Source: Paraburkholderia eburnea
GTDB taxonomy: Bacteria > Pseudomonadota > Gammaproteobacteria > Burkholderiales > Burkholderiaceae
Direction of reading: 5' to 3'
Assembly: GCF_002917095.1 (NCBI RefSeq)
Contig: NZ_PQGA01000010.1
Span: 62,001-126,000, forward strand
Length of the DNA stretch: 64,000 bases
In this document: in pieces, positions 8,081 to 16,890 of the stretch
Layout of the letters: the number at the start of each line of letters is the position of its first letter
Position numbering within the stretch: position 1 is the first letter of the stretch
Made by a program: the position numbers and the translations under genes
The notes under the pieces: model-generated
What the model saw: only the letters and a program-made list of their open reading frames with translations
What the model was told of the DNA's origin: nothing
The model's database searches: none

Positions 8081-8775
8081 CGGGGCGCGCACGGCAACCC
8101 GGTATCGCCGACCGCGACGGTCTCGCCCGCATGTTGAAGGAGGGCGCTGATGCGCTTTCCCTCGACCTGAACGAGCGTCAACACGAACAACTGCTGGACT
8201 ACGTCGCGCTGCTCGCGAAGTGGAACGCCGTCTACAACCTGACGGCGATCCGCGACCCGCGCCAGATGATGATCCAGCACATCCTCGATTCGCTTTCGAT
8301 CCTGCCGCATCTGCCTTCACGTGAAAACGCGACGGTGCTCGACGTCGGTTCGGGCGGCGGTTTGCCCGGCATCGTGCTGGCAATTGCGCGCCCTGACTGG
8401 CGCGTGACGCTGAACGACATCGTGCAGAAAAAGTCGGCATTCCAGTCGCAGGCCAAGGCTGAACTGGGTCTTGCGAATCTGGCCGTGGTGACGGGACGGG
8501 TGGAATCGCTGCGCCCCGGCGTCGAAGTGCCGAAAAAATTCGACTTGATCGTCTCGCGGGCATTCGCGGAGCTGTCCGATTTCGTTACACTGGCCCGTCA
8601 TCTCGTTGCGGACGGCGGCGCGATCTGGGCCATGAAGGGTGTTCGCCCGGATGGCGAGATCGAGCGCTTGCCCGAAGGCGCGCGCGCGGTGAAGACGATC
8701 CGTCTCGTGGTGCCGATGCTCGATGCGGAGCGTCATCTCAGCGAGGTACTGGTCGAACCGTTGCCGCAGGTCTGA
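8077..8775 (+). CDS. rsmG: 16S rRNA (guanine(527)-N7)-methyltransferase RsmG (GidB)
   Basis: RsmG is the SAM-dependent enzyme that methylates G527 of 16S rRNA. The SAM-binding loop LDVGSGGGLPGIVLAI is at residues 88-103, preceded by the family motif YNLTAIRDPRQM and followed by VSRAFAEL. The 232-residue length is a little above E. coli RsmG because of about 20 extra N-terminal residues. A later in-frame ATG (MLKEGADAL) would give the usual length, but the 8077 start overlaps the mnmG stop as ATGA, typical of coupled genes. It is followed after 102 bp by parA. Confidence 0.96.
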   Translation: MTGRARQPGIADRDGLARMLKEGADALSLDLNERQHEQLLDYVALLAKWNAVYNLTAIRDPRQMMIQHILDSLSILPHLPSRENATVLDVGSGGGLPGIVLAIARPDWRVTLNDIVQKKSAFQSQAKAELGLANLAVVTGRVESLRPGVEVPKKFDLIVSRAFAELSDFVTLARHLVADGGAIWAMKGVRPDGEIERLPEGARAVKTIRLVVPMLDAERHLSEVLVEPLPQV

Positions 8776-8877
8776 TCGCGGCAAGCATCAAACATTGGCC
8801 GAAAGGCCGAATAGCGCGGCCGTTCTGGCTGCGCTAACGTAAGCAAACTCTTAAGGCAGTAAAGGGACTCACACAAG

Positions 8878-9648
8878 ATGGCAAAAATCTTCTGCGTTGC
8901 GAACCAGAAGGGCGGCGTCGGCAAGACGACGACAACGGTCAATCTCGCCGCGAGCCTCGCATCGCAGGGACAGCGTGTCCTTCTCATCGATCTCGACCCG
9001 CAGGGCAATGCCACGATGGGCAGTGGCATCGACAAGGCCGCCTGCGAGTACACCGTTTATGAAGTGCTCGTCGATGGCATCTCGGTGTCCGACGCGCGTA
9101 CGAGTCCGGACCATGTTGGCTACGACGTGCTGCCCGCCAACCGCGAACTGGCCGGGGCAGAAGTGGAACTGGTGTCGGTCGATCAGCGCGAACGGCGCTT
9201 GAAGAACGCGCTGGCCCAGGTGGACGACCAGTACGACTTCGTCCTGATCGATTGTCCGCCCGCGCTGTCGCTGCTCACGCTCAACGGCCTGTGCGCAGCG
9301 CACGGCGTCGTGATCCCGATGCAGTGCGAGTACTTCGCGCTCGAAGGTCTGTCGGATCTCGTCAACACGATCAAGCAGGTGCACGCGAACATGAATCGCG
9401 ACCTGAAGGTCATCGGCCTGCTGCGCGTGATGTTCGATCCGCGTATCACGCTGCAGCAACAGGTGTCGGAGCAACTCAAGGAGCACTTTGGCGACAAGGT
9501 GTTCGACGCGGTAATCCCGCGCAATGTGCGTCTCGCGGAGGCACCCAGCTACGGCTTGCCGGGCGTGGTGTTCGATCGCGCATCGCGCGGTGCGCAAGCC
9601 TACGTGCAGTTCGGCGCGGAAATGATCGAGCGCGTGCGCGCGCTCTGA
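8878..9648 (+). CDS. parA: Chromosome partitioning ATPase ParA (Soj)
   Basis: ParA is a deviant Walker ATPase that binds the nucleoid without sequence specificity and moves ParB-parS complexes during chromosome segregation. The P-loop KGGVGKTTTTVNLAASLA begins at residue 11 with the signature lysine of the family, and the A' and Walker B motifs follow (LLIDLDPQGNATMGSG, FVLIDCPPAL). The 256-residue length and the absence of an N-terminal helix-turn-helix put it in the chromosomal (type Ib-like or Soj) group rather than the plasmid P1/F type. parB begins 19 bp downstream. Confidence 0.97.
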   Translation: MAKIFCVANQKGGVGKTTTTVNLAASLASQGQRVLLIDLDPQGNATMGSGIDKAACEYTVYEVLVDGISVSDARTSPDHVGYDVLPANRELAGAEVELVSVDQRERRLKNALAQVDDQYDFVLIDCPPALSLLTLNGLCAAHGVVIPMQCEYFALEGLSDLVNTIKQVHANMNRDLKVIGLLRVMFDPRITLQQQVSEQLKEHFGDKVFDAVIPRNVRLAEAPSYGLPGVVFDRASRGAQAYVQFGAEMIERVRAL

Positions 9649-9667
9649 CGCAGACTGGGGAAGCACG

Positions 9668-10555
9668 ATGAACGCAGTAGCACGTAAAAAAGGATTGGGC
9701 CGGGGACTCGAAGCACTGCTCGGCGGCAGCGCGGACATCACCGAAGCGGTGAAGATCGAAGGCGCACCCAACACGCTCCCGCTCACGCAGATGCAGGCTG
9801 GCAAGTACCAGCCGCGTACGCGCATGGACGAAGGCGCACTCCAGGAACTTGCGGCGAGCATTCGCGCGCAGGGACTGATGCAGCCGATTCTCGTGCGTCC
9901 GATCGGCGCGGGGCGCTATGAGATCATCGCCGGCGAACGGCGTTTCCGTGCGGCGAACATCGCGGGCCTGACGGAAGTGCCGGTGCTCGTGAAGGATGTG
10001 CCCGACCAGGCCGCCGCCGCGATGGCGCTGATCGAGAACATTCAGCGCGAAGACCTGAATCCGCTCGAAGAGGCGCAGGGTATCCAGCGTCTGCTCGACG
10101 AATTCAATTTCACGCACGAGCAGGCGGCCGAGTCTGTCGGGCGCTCGCGCAGCGCGGTGTCGAATCTGCTGCGGCTGCTGAACCTGGCGGCAGCGGTGCA
10201 AACGATGCTGCTCGCCGGCGACCTCGACATGGGTCATGCGCGCGCGCTGCTTGCCGTTGATGCCGCCACGCAGATCCAGCTCGCGCATCAGGTGGTCAAT
10301 CGCCGCCTGTCGGTGCGTGAAACGGAAAAGCTCGTCGCGGCCACCACCAAAGCCGTGCCGACGGTCAAGGCGAAGGTCGCGCAGGACGGCGGCCGCGATA
10401 CGCGCCGTCTCGAGGAAGAACTGTCCGATCTGCTGGCCGCGACGGTCAAGATCAAGGTTGGCCGCCGTGGTCGCGGACAGCTGACGGTCGATTTCGGCGA
10501 CCTCGATTCGCTTGAGGGCATTCTGCTGCGCCTGCGCGGCGAAACCGCAGTCTGA
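9668..10555 (+). CDS. parB: Chromosome partitioning protein ParB (Spo0J)
   Basis: ParB is a CTP-dependent DNA clamp that loads at parS and spreads along neighbouring DNA. In order, it has a short basic tail (RKKGLGRGLEALLGG) of the type that stimulates ParA, the ParB/Srx CTPase domain with GERRFRA and ENIQREDLNPLEEA, a helix-turn-helix (FTHEQAAESVGRSRSAVSNL) that reads parS, and a C-terminal dimerisation domain. The length (295) is typical. Perfect and near-perfect parS sites lie upstream at 5952-5967 and 7525-7540. Confidence 0.97.
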   Translation: MNAVARKKGLGRGLEALLGGSADITEAVKIEGAPNTLPLTQMQAGKYQPRTRMDEGALQELAASIRAQGLMQPILVRPIGAGRYEIIAGERRFRAANIAGLTEVPVLVKDVPDQAAAAMALIENIQREDLNPLEEAQGIQRLLDEFNFTHEQAAESVGRSRSAVSNLLRLLNLAAAVQTMLLAGDLDMGHARALLAVDAATQIQLAHQVVNRRLSVRETEKLVAATTKAVPTVKAKVAQDGGRDTRRLEEELSDLLAATVKIKVGRRGRGQLTVDFGDLDSLEGILLRLRGETAV

Positions 10556-10572
10556 CGCGCCACGCGCGCCCG

Positions 10573-11733
10573 ATGCGGGAACCCGATGCCGCCAAGCGCG
10601 GCCCCATGAAGGCAACGCCGAACCTGCTCCAGCGGGTCGGCGCATTCTTGCGCAGCGAGCCGGTGCTGACGATTCTCGTCGTCGCGCTGGTCTTGCTGCA
10701 GGTCTTTGCCCCGCAGCCGCTCTCGAAGCTGCCTGCGCTGGTTGACTGGCAAACGGTGATGACACTCGCCGGTTTGCTGATCCTCACCAAGGCGCTCGAA
10801 TATTCAGGATTCCTCACCTGGACCGCGCATCGTCTGGTTCATCGCATCCGCTCGGAGCGCGCGCTGGCGTTCCTGCTGATTGCACTCGCGGCGGCGCTCT
10901 CGACGGTGGTGACCAACGACGTTGCGCTTTTCGTCGTGGTACCGCTCGTGCTCTCGCTGCATAAGCTCACGCCGTTGCCGCTCAAACGGCTCATCATCAT
11001 GATCGCGCTGGCTGTGAACGCCGGCTCGGTACTCACGCCGCTCGGCAATCCGCAGAACCTGTTTCTCTGGCAAGTGAGCGGCGTGTCGTTTGGCCGTTTC
11101 GTGGCGGCGCTTGCGCCGCTTTGCGCGTTGCTGATGGTGCTGCTGTTCGCGCTCGCCGCGTTTCTCTTCAAGCCGCAGCAACTCGACCTCACGAAAGACG
11201 TGGATGAACATCGCGTCGATCGCGCATTGGCCGGTGTCGCCGCCGTGCTGTTCGTCGCCTTCGTGTTGCTCGCGGATGCGCATCGCGCCGGCATTGCGCT
11301 GGCCGGAGTCGGTGGGGGCTTTTTGCTGTGGCGCGCGCGCATCGTTTTGAAGATCGACTGGCTGCTTTTGTTGATCTTCGTGTTGATGTTCGTCGTTCTG
11401 CGCAGCGCCGCCGCACTGCCGTGGATCCATCACGCACTCGCCGATCTGGCGCTGCAGACCCCACTGCGCGCTTATGCCGCAGGGGCCGTTTTGTCGCAAG
11501 CCATCAGTAATGTTCCCGCCGCGATTGTGCTCGCGGGCTTCACGCACGACTGGCGCGCGCTCGCCTTCGGGGTGAGTGTCGGGGGCTTTGGCGTGGCGAT
11601 CGGGTCGCTGGCGAACCTGATTGCCGTGCGTCTGTCGGGCGAACGCTCGGTATGGCTTTCATTTCACCTCATCTCCATGCCGTTCTGGTTAATTGCGGTA
11701 TTGGGCGGTGGACTCTTGTTAAATTTTTTCTGA
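10573..11733 (+). CDS. ArsB/NhaD-superfamily permease (SLC13/CitMHS-like)
   Basis: This integral membrane protein of 386 residues has about ten hydrophobic segments. The motifs STVVTNDVALFVVVPL and NAGSVLTPLGNPQNLFLW match the two conserved hairpin regions of the ArsB/NhaD ion-transporter superfamily. Its substrate is unknown and could be an anion or a Na+/H+ exchange reaction. It begins 17 bp after parB, so it may be the last gene of the mnmG-rsmG-parAB transcript. An alternative start at 10606 would remove 11 polar residues, and neither start has a strong ribosome-binding site. No arsenic genes are nearby, so an ArsB role is not supported. Confidence 0.88.
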   Translation: MREPDAAKRGPMKATPNLLQRVGAFLRSEPVLTILVVALVLLQVFAPQPLSKLPALVDWQTVMTLAGLLILTKALEYSGFLTWTAHRLVHRIRSERALAFLLIALAAALSTVVTNDVALFVVVPLVLSLHKLTPLPLKRLIIMIALAVNAGSVLTPLGNPQNLFLWQVSGVSFGRFVAALAPLCALLMVLLFALAAFLFKPQQLDLTKDVDEHRVDRALAGVAAVLFVAFVLLADAHRAGIALAGVGGGFLLWRARIVLKIDWLLLLIFVLMFVVLRSAAALPWIHHALADLALQTPLRAYAAGAVLSQAISNVPAAIVLAGFTHDWRALAFGVSVGGFGVAIGSLANLIAVRLSGERSVWLSFHLISMPFWLIAVLGGGLLLNFF

Positions 11734-11923
11734 CGGAAATGCGACAAGTCGGGGCGACACAAGCGCCGTTCCACGGTAAAATCGCGCCCCGTTTTGCCTG
11801 GCTCTCCTGAGTGCAGACTGCGTGCAGGACGCTGCCTTACAGTTTCCGTTACCTCCGGAGTAATGGCGCGTTTTCCGCATCATGAAGTAGCATTTCACGG
11901 GTGTTATTGAGCGGGCTAAAGTC

Positions 11924-11952
11924 TTGAATTGGCTGCAACTATCGCTTACAAT
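11924..11952 (+). promoter_or_regulatory. Promoter of the atp operon
   Basis: TTGAAT (11924-11929) and TACAAT (11947-11952) are separated by exactly 17 bp, matching a sigma-70 promoter. Transcription would start near 11959, about 70 nt before the chosen atpI start. This argues against the in-frame TTG at 11924 being a start codon. Confidence 0.7.
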
Positions 11953-12031
11953 CGCCCGGATTTATTTGGTTGGCGATGCTGTAAGCACGTTGCAAGAAAG
12001 TGCGTGCAAGGCAAATATCCGGAATCAAACG

Positions 12032-12634
12032 ATGGTGGGTCAGAGGCCAGACGAAGCGCCGCAGGCGCATGAAGGGCCCGAAGGTCCGCAGCGCATGAAC
12101 GAAGCATCCCGCCGGGGGCAGGGTGCGAAACCGGATGCGGCTCAAGCCGTTGTGCACGCAGGCAGTGACCACAACGCAGAGTGGGACGCCGACCAGCAGG
12201 ATAACAACGACATCGTTCCGCTCACCCGGGCCGAAGCCGAGCAGATCTTCGGCGCACAGGTGAGTCGCCCCTCCCGCGTCACACCTTTTCGTGTCGTGGC
12301 GGCGCAAGTAGTTTTGTCCCTGGTTGCTACGCTGGTCTGGTGGCTGTTTTATAAGCCGCCGGGCGTCGATGCGCCAAACGCCGTGGCGTTGTCGGCGTTC
12401 CTCGGCGGAGCGATCTGCTGGATCCCCGGTGCGCTGTTCGCGGCGCGCCTCAAGCAGTTGAGCCGTGCAGCCACCGTGTTCAACTGGGTGCTCGGTGAAG
12501 CATTCAAGATGGGGGCGACGATAGCGATGTTCGTCGCCATCGCGTTCTGGTACCGCGACGTGCAGTGGATTCCCTTGCTCGTGACGTACCTGATCGCACT
12601 AAAGACATACTGGATCGCGCTCGCGTTGCGCTGA
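12032..12634 (+). CDS. atpI: ATP synthase subunit I (AtpI), with a long polar N-terminal extension
   Basis: AtpI is a small membrane protein encoded first in many atp operons, proposed to assist c-ring assembly or Mg2+ supply. The C-terminal 110 residues carry four hydrophobic segments with the family pattern AFLGGAICWIPGALFAARL. The chosen ATG gives 200 residues, of which about the first 80 are polar and acidic (for example ADQQDNNDIVPLTRAEAEQIF). Starting at a later ATG (12095) would remove 21 of these. Typical AtpI proteins are about 130 residues, so either the true start is later or this lineage has an extension. It lies in the expected place before atpB. Confidence 0.8.
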   Translation: MVGQRPDEAPQAHEGPEGPQRMNEASRRGQGAKPDAAQAVVHAGSDHNAEWDADQQDNNDIVPLTRAEAEQIFGAQVSRPSRVTPFRVVAAQVVLSLVATLVWWLFYKPPGVDAPNAVALSAFLGGAICWIPGALFAARLKQLSRAATVFNWVLGEAFKMGATIAMFVAIAFWYRDVQWIPLLVTYLIALKTYWIALALR

Positions 12635-12832
12635 CCCACTGCCGACATCGCGCCGCCTGCTACGTAGCCAACGTAGAGGGCGTCGAGGCGATCGGAGCGG
12701 TGCACGGTTGGATTACGCGTAGGCGACATATGCGGAGATAAGACTCACTCCGCAGCGGCGTGTTCCCGCAATACAGCATTGCGCGGGGGCGGCCGGAACC
12801 GATTTTCGACAATTTGGGTGGCTTTTAACGAT

Positions 12833-13684
12833 ATGGCAGCTAGCGAAGGCACGCGCGCTCTGGATCCTTCAGAGTACATTGCGCACCACTTGCAGAATTT
12901 TTCCACCTCGCATCAGACGTCGATCGTCGATTTTCACGTCTGGAATATCGACACGCTGTTCTGGTCGATTCTCTGCGGCCTCGTGACCATTTTTCTGCTG
13001 CGTCTCGCAGCGCGCAACGCGACGCCGGGCGTTCCGGGCCGTTTCCAGTGCGCGATCGAGATGCTGGTCGAAATGGTCGAAGACCAGTCGAAGTCCATCA
13101 TCCATGGCAATCGTAAATTCATCGCGCCGCTGGCCCTGACGGTGTTCGTCTGGGTCGCGCTGATGAACTGTCTCGACTTCATCCCCGTCGACCTGCCGGG
13201 CCGCGTGATCGGCTGGCTGGGTCTGTCCGAGGCACTGCCGCACCAGCGCATCGTCCCGACCGCTGACCTTAACGGCACGTTCGGCATCGCGCTCGGCGTG
13301 TTCGTGCTGATGATCTATTACAACCTCAAGATCAAGGGTCCTGGCGGCTTCGCGCACGAACTGCTGTCGGCGCCTTTCGGCTCGCATCCGCTGCTGTGGA
13401 TCCCGAACCTTGCACTCAACATCATCGAGTTCGTCGCCAAGACGGTTTCGCTCGCTCTGCGGTTGTTCGGCAACATGTATGCAGGCGAACTGCTGTTCCT
13501 GCTGATCGCCCTGCTGGGCAGTCTCTGGACCTTCGGTGCGGACACGACGGTGCTTGGCTTCATCGGCCACGTGATTGCGGGCAGCGTGTGGGCGATCTTC
13601 CACATCCTGATCGTTCTGCTGCAGGCGTTCATTTTCATGATGCTGACGCTGGTGTACATCGGCCAGGCACACGACAGCCACTAA
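12833..13684 (+). CDS. atpB: F1Fo ATP synthase subunit a
   Basis: Subunit a forms the two proton half-channels against the c-ring in the inner membrane. The essential arginine is present in SLALRLFGNMYAGE, near residue 220, and the preceding NLALNIIEFVAK helix and the final hydrophobic helix (LQAFIFMMLTLVYIGQA) are intact. The ATG at 12833 gives 283 residues and a sequence (MAASEGTRALDPSEYI) with the usual family N-terminus. An in-frame extension of 18 residues upstream is not conserved. The following gap before atpE has a strong ribosome-binding site. Confidence 0.97.
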   Translation: MAASEGTRALDPSEYIAHHLQNFSTSHQTSIVDFHVWNIDTLFWSILCGLVTIFLLRLAARNATPGVPGRFQCAIEMLVEMVEDQSKSIIHGNRKFIAPLALTVFVWVALMNCLDFIPVDLPGRVIGWLGLSEALPHQRIVPTADLNGTFGIALGVFVLMIYYNLKIKGPGGFAHELLSAPFGSHPLLWIPNLALNIIEFVAKTVSLALRLFGNMYAGELLFLLIALLGSLWTFGADTTVLGFIGHVIAGSVWAIFHILIVLLQAFIFMMLTLVYIGQAHDSH

Positions 13685-13770
13685 GTACAAAACCAGGCGG
13701 CGGTCGTACCCAGAATTGCAGTTTTAAGTTTCAAATCCCCAGTTCCAGAAAATCTCACAAAGGAGTGATC

Positions 13771-14049
13771 ATGCAAGCTTTCATCGCCAACATCCAGGGT
13801 TTCACGGCCATCGGTATCGGCATCATCATCGGCCTGGGTGCAATCGGCGCCTGTATCGGTATCGGCCTGATGGGCGGCAAGTACATCGAAGCCTGCGCAC
13901 GTCAGCCTGAACTGATGAACCCGCTGCAGACGAAGATGTTCCTGCTGGCTGGTCTGATCGATGCAGCGTTCCTGATCGGTGTTGGTGTTGCAATGCTGTT
14001 CGCGTTCGCGAACCCGCTGCTGTCGAAGCTCGCCGCGGTCGCGGGCTAA
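13771..14049 (+). CDS. atpE: F1Fo ATP synthase subunit c
   Basis: This 92-residue two-helix proteolipid forms the rotor ring. The polar loop ARQPELMNPLQ joins two glycine-rich helices, and the ion-binding carboxylate is Asp64 (GLIDAAFLIGVG). The surrounding residues lack the glutamine and serine set of sodium-coupled rings, so proton coupling is expected. The start at 13771 is preceded by AAAGGAGTGATC, the best ribosome-binding site in the operon, which fits the need for about ten copies per complex. Residues encoded upstream in the same frame are shadows of atpB. Confidence 0.98.
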   Translation: MQAFIANIQGFTAIGIGIIIGLGAIGACIGIGLMGGKYIEACARQPELMNPLQTKMFLLAGLIDAAFLIGVGVAMLFAFANPLLSKLAAVAG

Positions 14050-14185
14050 GTTCCCTGGAAGGTTGCGCCTGATCTATAACGGAATGGGCGCAGAGCGGAA
14101 CGGGTGACGAGGCGCTGATCGAGTTTCACAACCGATGAGCGCCTTGCCGTTTCAATTCCCCGGAATAGCTGATTAAGGAAACACC

Positions 14186-14656
14186 GTGAATCTCAACGCA
14201 ACCCTGTTTGCGCAAATGGTCGTGTTCCTGATCCTCGCGTGGTTCACGATGAAGTTCGTGTGGCCGCCGTTGATCAACGCCCTCGACGAGCGCTCGAAGA
14301 AGATCGCTGACGGCCTCGCGGCTGCTGAAAAGGGCAAGGCGGAACTCGAAGCGGCGCACAAGCGCGTGGGCGAAGAACTCGCCACGGCCCGCAACGAAGG
14401 CCAGAACCGCATCGCCGACGCTGAAAAGCGCGCGCTGGCAGTCGCAGAAGAAATCAAGGCCCAGGCACAGGCTGAAGCCGCCCGCATCATCGCGGCGGCC
14501 AAGGCGGATGCCGATCAGCAGGTGGTCAAGGCTCGCGAAGCACTGCGCGCCGAAGTCGCCGCCCTCGCTGTGCAAGGCGCTGAACAGATCCTGAAGCGCG
14601 AAGTCGATCAGTCGGCCCATGCCGAACTGCTGAATCAACTGAAAGCCGAGCTCTGA
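14186..14656 (+). CDS. atpF: F1Fo ATP synthase subunit b
   Basis: Subunit b is the peripheral stalk. It has one N-terminal membrane helix (residues about 5-25, FAQMVVFLILAWFTMKFVWP) followed by a long charged, alanine-rich coiled coil to the C-terminus. The length of 156 matches E. coli. It uses a GTG start at 14186 with AAGGAA six bases upstream. The stop lies two bases before the atpH start, so the two are co-translated. Confidence 0.97.
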   Translation: MNLNATLFAQMVVFLILAWFTMKFVWPPLINALDERSKKIADGLAAAEKGKAELEAAHKRVGEELATARNEGQNRIADAEKRALAVAEEIKAQAQAEAARIIAAAKADADQQVVKAREALRAEVAALAVQGAEQILKREVDQSAHAELLNQLKAEL

Positions 14657-14658
14657 TC

Positions 14659-15198
14659 ATGGCCGAACTTGCAACCATCGCCCGCCCGTACGCAGAAGCC
14701 CTGTTTGGCGTGGCCGAAGCTGGTGACCTCGCCGCCTGGTCCACGCTCGTGACGGAGCTGGCACAGGTTGCGGCCGTGCCCGAGGTACTGTCGGTCGCGT
14801 CGAGCCCGAAAGTGAGTCGGCCCCAAGTCGTCGAGCTGCTGTTCGCGGCGGTGAAGTCCCCGCTCAAGGATTCGGCCGAGGCCAAGAACCTCGTTCAGAT
14901 GCTGGTCGCGAATCACCGCCTGGAACTGCTGCCGGAAATCCACGCGCAGTTCGAAGCGCTCAAGAACGCCAAGGCCGGCGCAGCAGACGCGCTGATCGTT
15001 AGCGCGTTCCCGCTCGAAGGCACGCAACTGGACGAACTCGTCGCCAGCCTCGAACGCAAGTTCAAATGCAAGCTGAAGCCGACCGTCGAGATCGACAAGT
15101 CGCTCATCGGCGGCGTGCGCGTCACGGTCGGCGACGAAGTGCTCGATACCTCGGTCCGCGCGCGGCTCGCCAGCATGCAGGCGGCTCTGACCGCCTGA
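14659..15198 (+). CDS. atpH: F1Fo ATP synthase subunit delta
   Basis: Subunit delta links the b stalk to the top of the alpha-beta hexamer. The N-terminal helical domain opens with TIARPYAEALFGVAE, and the C-terminal family pattern is VEIDKSLIGGVRVTVGDEVLD. At 179 residues it is of normal length. It sits between atpF (2-bp gap) and atpA (66-bp gap) in the standard operon order. Confidence 0.97.
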   Translation: MAELATIARPYAEALFGVAEAGDLAAWSTLVTELAQVAAVPEVLSVASSPKVSRPQVVELLFAAVKSPLKDSAEAKNLVQMLVANHRLELLPEIHAQFEALKNAKAGAADALIVSAFPLEGTQLDELVASLERKFKCKLKPTVEIDKSLIGGVRVTVGDEVLDTSVRARLASMQAALTA

Positions 15199-15264
15199 GT
15201 GCCTCGGTCCAAGGGACCAGGCGCGGCGGCTGGCACGCAACAGAATTGAACATCAGGAGCGAAT

Positions 15265-16806
15265 ATGCAACTCAATCCCTCTGAGATCAGCGAGCTGATC
15301 AAGAGCCGGATCCAGGGCCTTGAAGCGAGCGCAGACGTTCGCAACCAGGGCACCGTGATCTCCGTGACCGACGGCATCGTGCGTATCCACGGCCTGTCGG
15401 ACGTGATGCAGGGCGAAATGCTCGAATTCCCGGGCAACACCTTCGGTCTCGCGCTGAACCTCGAGCGTGACTCGGTCGGTGCCGTGATTCTCGGTGAATA
15501 CGAACACATTTCGGAAGGCGACATCGTCAAGACGACGGGCCGCATTCTGGAAGTCCCGGTGGGTCCGGAACTGATCGGCCGCGTGGTCGATCCGCTCGGC
15601 AACCCGATCGACGGCAAGGGCCCGATCAACGCCAAGCTGACCGACGCGATCGAAAAGATCGCTCCGGGCGTGATCTGGCGTGAAGGCGTGTCGCAGCCGG
15701 TGCAAACCGGTCTGAAGTCGATCGACGCAATGGTGCCGATCGGCCGTGGCCAGCGTGAGCTGATCATCGGCGACCGTCAGTGCGGCAAGACCGCAGTGGC
15801 CGTCGACACGATCATCAACCAGAAGGGCAAGGATCTCATCTGTATCTACGTCGCCATCGGCCAGAAGGCGTCGTCGATCCAGAACGTGCTGCGCAAGCTC
15901 GAAGAAACCGGCGCGATCGAGTACACGATCGTCGTCGCGGCTTCGGCTTCGGAATCGGCTGCGCTGCAGTATCTCGCACCGTACGCCGGCTGCTCGATGG
16001 GCGAATACTTCCGCGATCGCGGTCAAGACGCCCTGATCATTTATGACGATCTGACCAAGCAAGCCTGGGCATACCGTCAAATCTCGCTGCTGCTGCGCCG
16101 CCCGCCGGGCCGCGAAGCTTACCCCGGCGACGTGTTCTATCTCCACTCGCGTCTGCTCGAGCGCGCCGCGCGCGTGTCGGCCGACTACGTCGAGAAGTTC
16201 ACGAACGGCGAAGTGAAGGGCAAGACGGGTTCGCTGACGGCACTGCCGATCATCGAAACGCAGGCAGGCGACGTCACGGCATTCGTTCCGACGAACGTGA
16301 TCTCGATTACCGACGGCCAGATCTTCCTGGAAACCGATCTGTTCAACGCAGGCATCCGCCCGGCAATCAACGCCGGCGTGTCGGTGTCGCGTGTTGGCGG
16401 TGCGGCTCAGACCAAGGTTGTGAAGAAGCTGTCGGGCGGTATCCGTACCGACCTCGCGCAGTACCGTGAACTGGCGGCATTCGCCCAGTTCGCATCGGAC
16501 CTCGACGAAGCGACCCGCAAGCAGCTTGAGCGCGGCCGCCGTGTGACGGAACTGCTCAAGCAGCCCCAGTACCAGCCGCTGCAAGTCTGGGAACTGGCTG
16601 TGGCGCTGTTCTCGGCGAACAACGGCTACCTCGACGACATCGACGTTGCTGAAGTCCTGCCGTTCGAAAAGGGCCTGCGCGAATACCTGAAGTCGAAGCA
16701 CGCCGACCTCGTCGCGCGCATCGAGGACAAGAAGGACCTTTCGAAGGACGACGAGAACGCGCTCCACGCGGCTCTCAAGGACTTCAAGAAGTCCGGCGCA
16801 TACTGA
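15265..16806 (+). CDS. atpA: F1Fo ATP synthase subunit alpha
   Basis: This is the 513-residue regulatory nucleotide-binding subunit of F1. The P-loop GDRQCGKTA is at residues 169-177, and the family signature PAINAGVSVSRVGG is near residue 370. A cysteine stands at the P-loop position that is threonine in E. coli (GDRQTGKT). The start at 15265 has AGGAG about six bases upstream. The length is identical to E. coli AtpA. Confidence 0.98.
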   Translation: MQLNPSEISELIKSRIQGLEASADVRNQGTVISVTDGIVRIHGLSDVMQGEMLEFPGNTFGLALNLERDSVGAVILGEYEHISEGDIVKTTGRILEVPVGPELIGRVVDPLGNPIDGKGPINAKLTDAIEKIAPGVIWREGVSQPVQTGLKSIDAMVPIGRGQRELIIGDRQCGKTAVAVDTIINQKGKDLICIYVAIGQKASSIQNVLRKLEETGAIEYTIVVAASASESAALQYLAPYAGCSMGEYFRDRGQDALIIYDDLTKQAWAYRQISLLLRRPPGREAYPGDVFYLHSRLLERAARVSADYVEKFTNGEVKGKTGSLTALPIIETQAGDVTAFVPTNVISITDGQIFLETDLFNAGIRPAINAGVSVSRVGGAAQTKVVKKLSGGIRTDLAQYRELAAFAQFASDLDEATRKQLERGRRVTELLKQPQYQPLQVWELAVALFSANNGYLDDIDVAEVLPFEKGLREYLKSKHADLVARIEDKKDLSKDDENALHAALKDFKKSGAY

Positions 16807-16890
16807 TCCGTCCGGGAATCAATCTAGATAAACGGACTGGGACCCGGGTGAGCGCTCAAGCGCTGATCCGGGTCGACAAAGGAGCAAGCA

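Noticed and set aside
10573..11733. Arsenite efflux pump (arsB)
   Set aside because: The protein belongs to the same superfamily, but no arsR, arsC or arsA is nearby and the permease follows parB in a conserved housekeeping order.
11924..12031. An earlier TTG start for atpI
   Set aside because: The TTG is the -35 hexamer of a good promoter (TTGAAT-17-TACAAT), so the codons up to about 11959 would not be transcribed.
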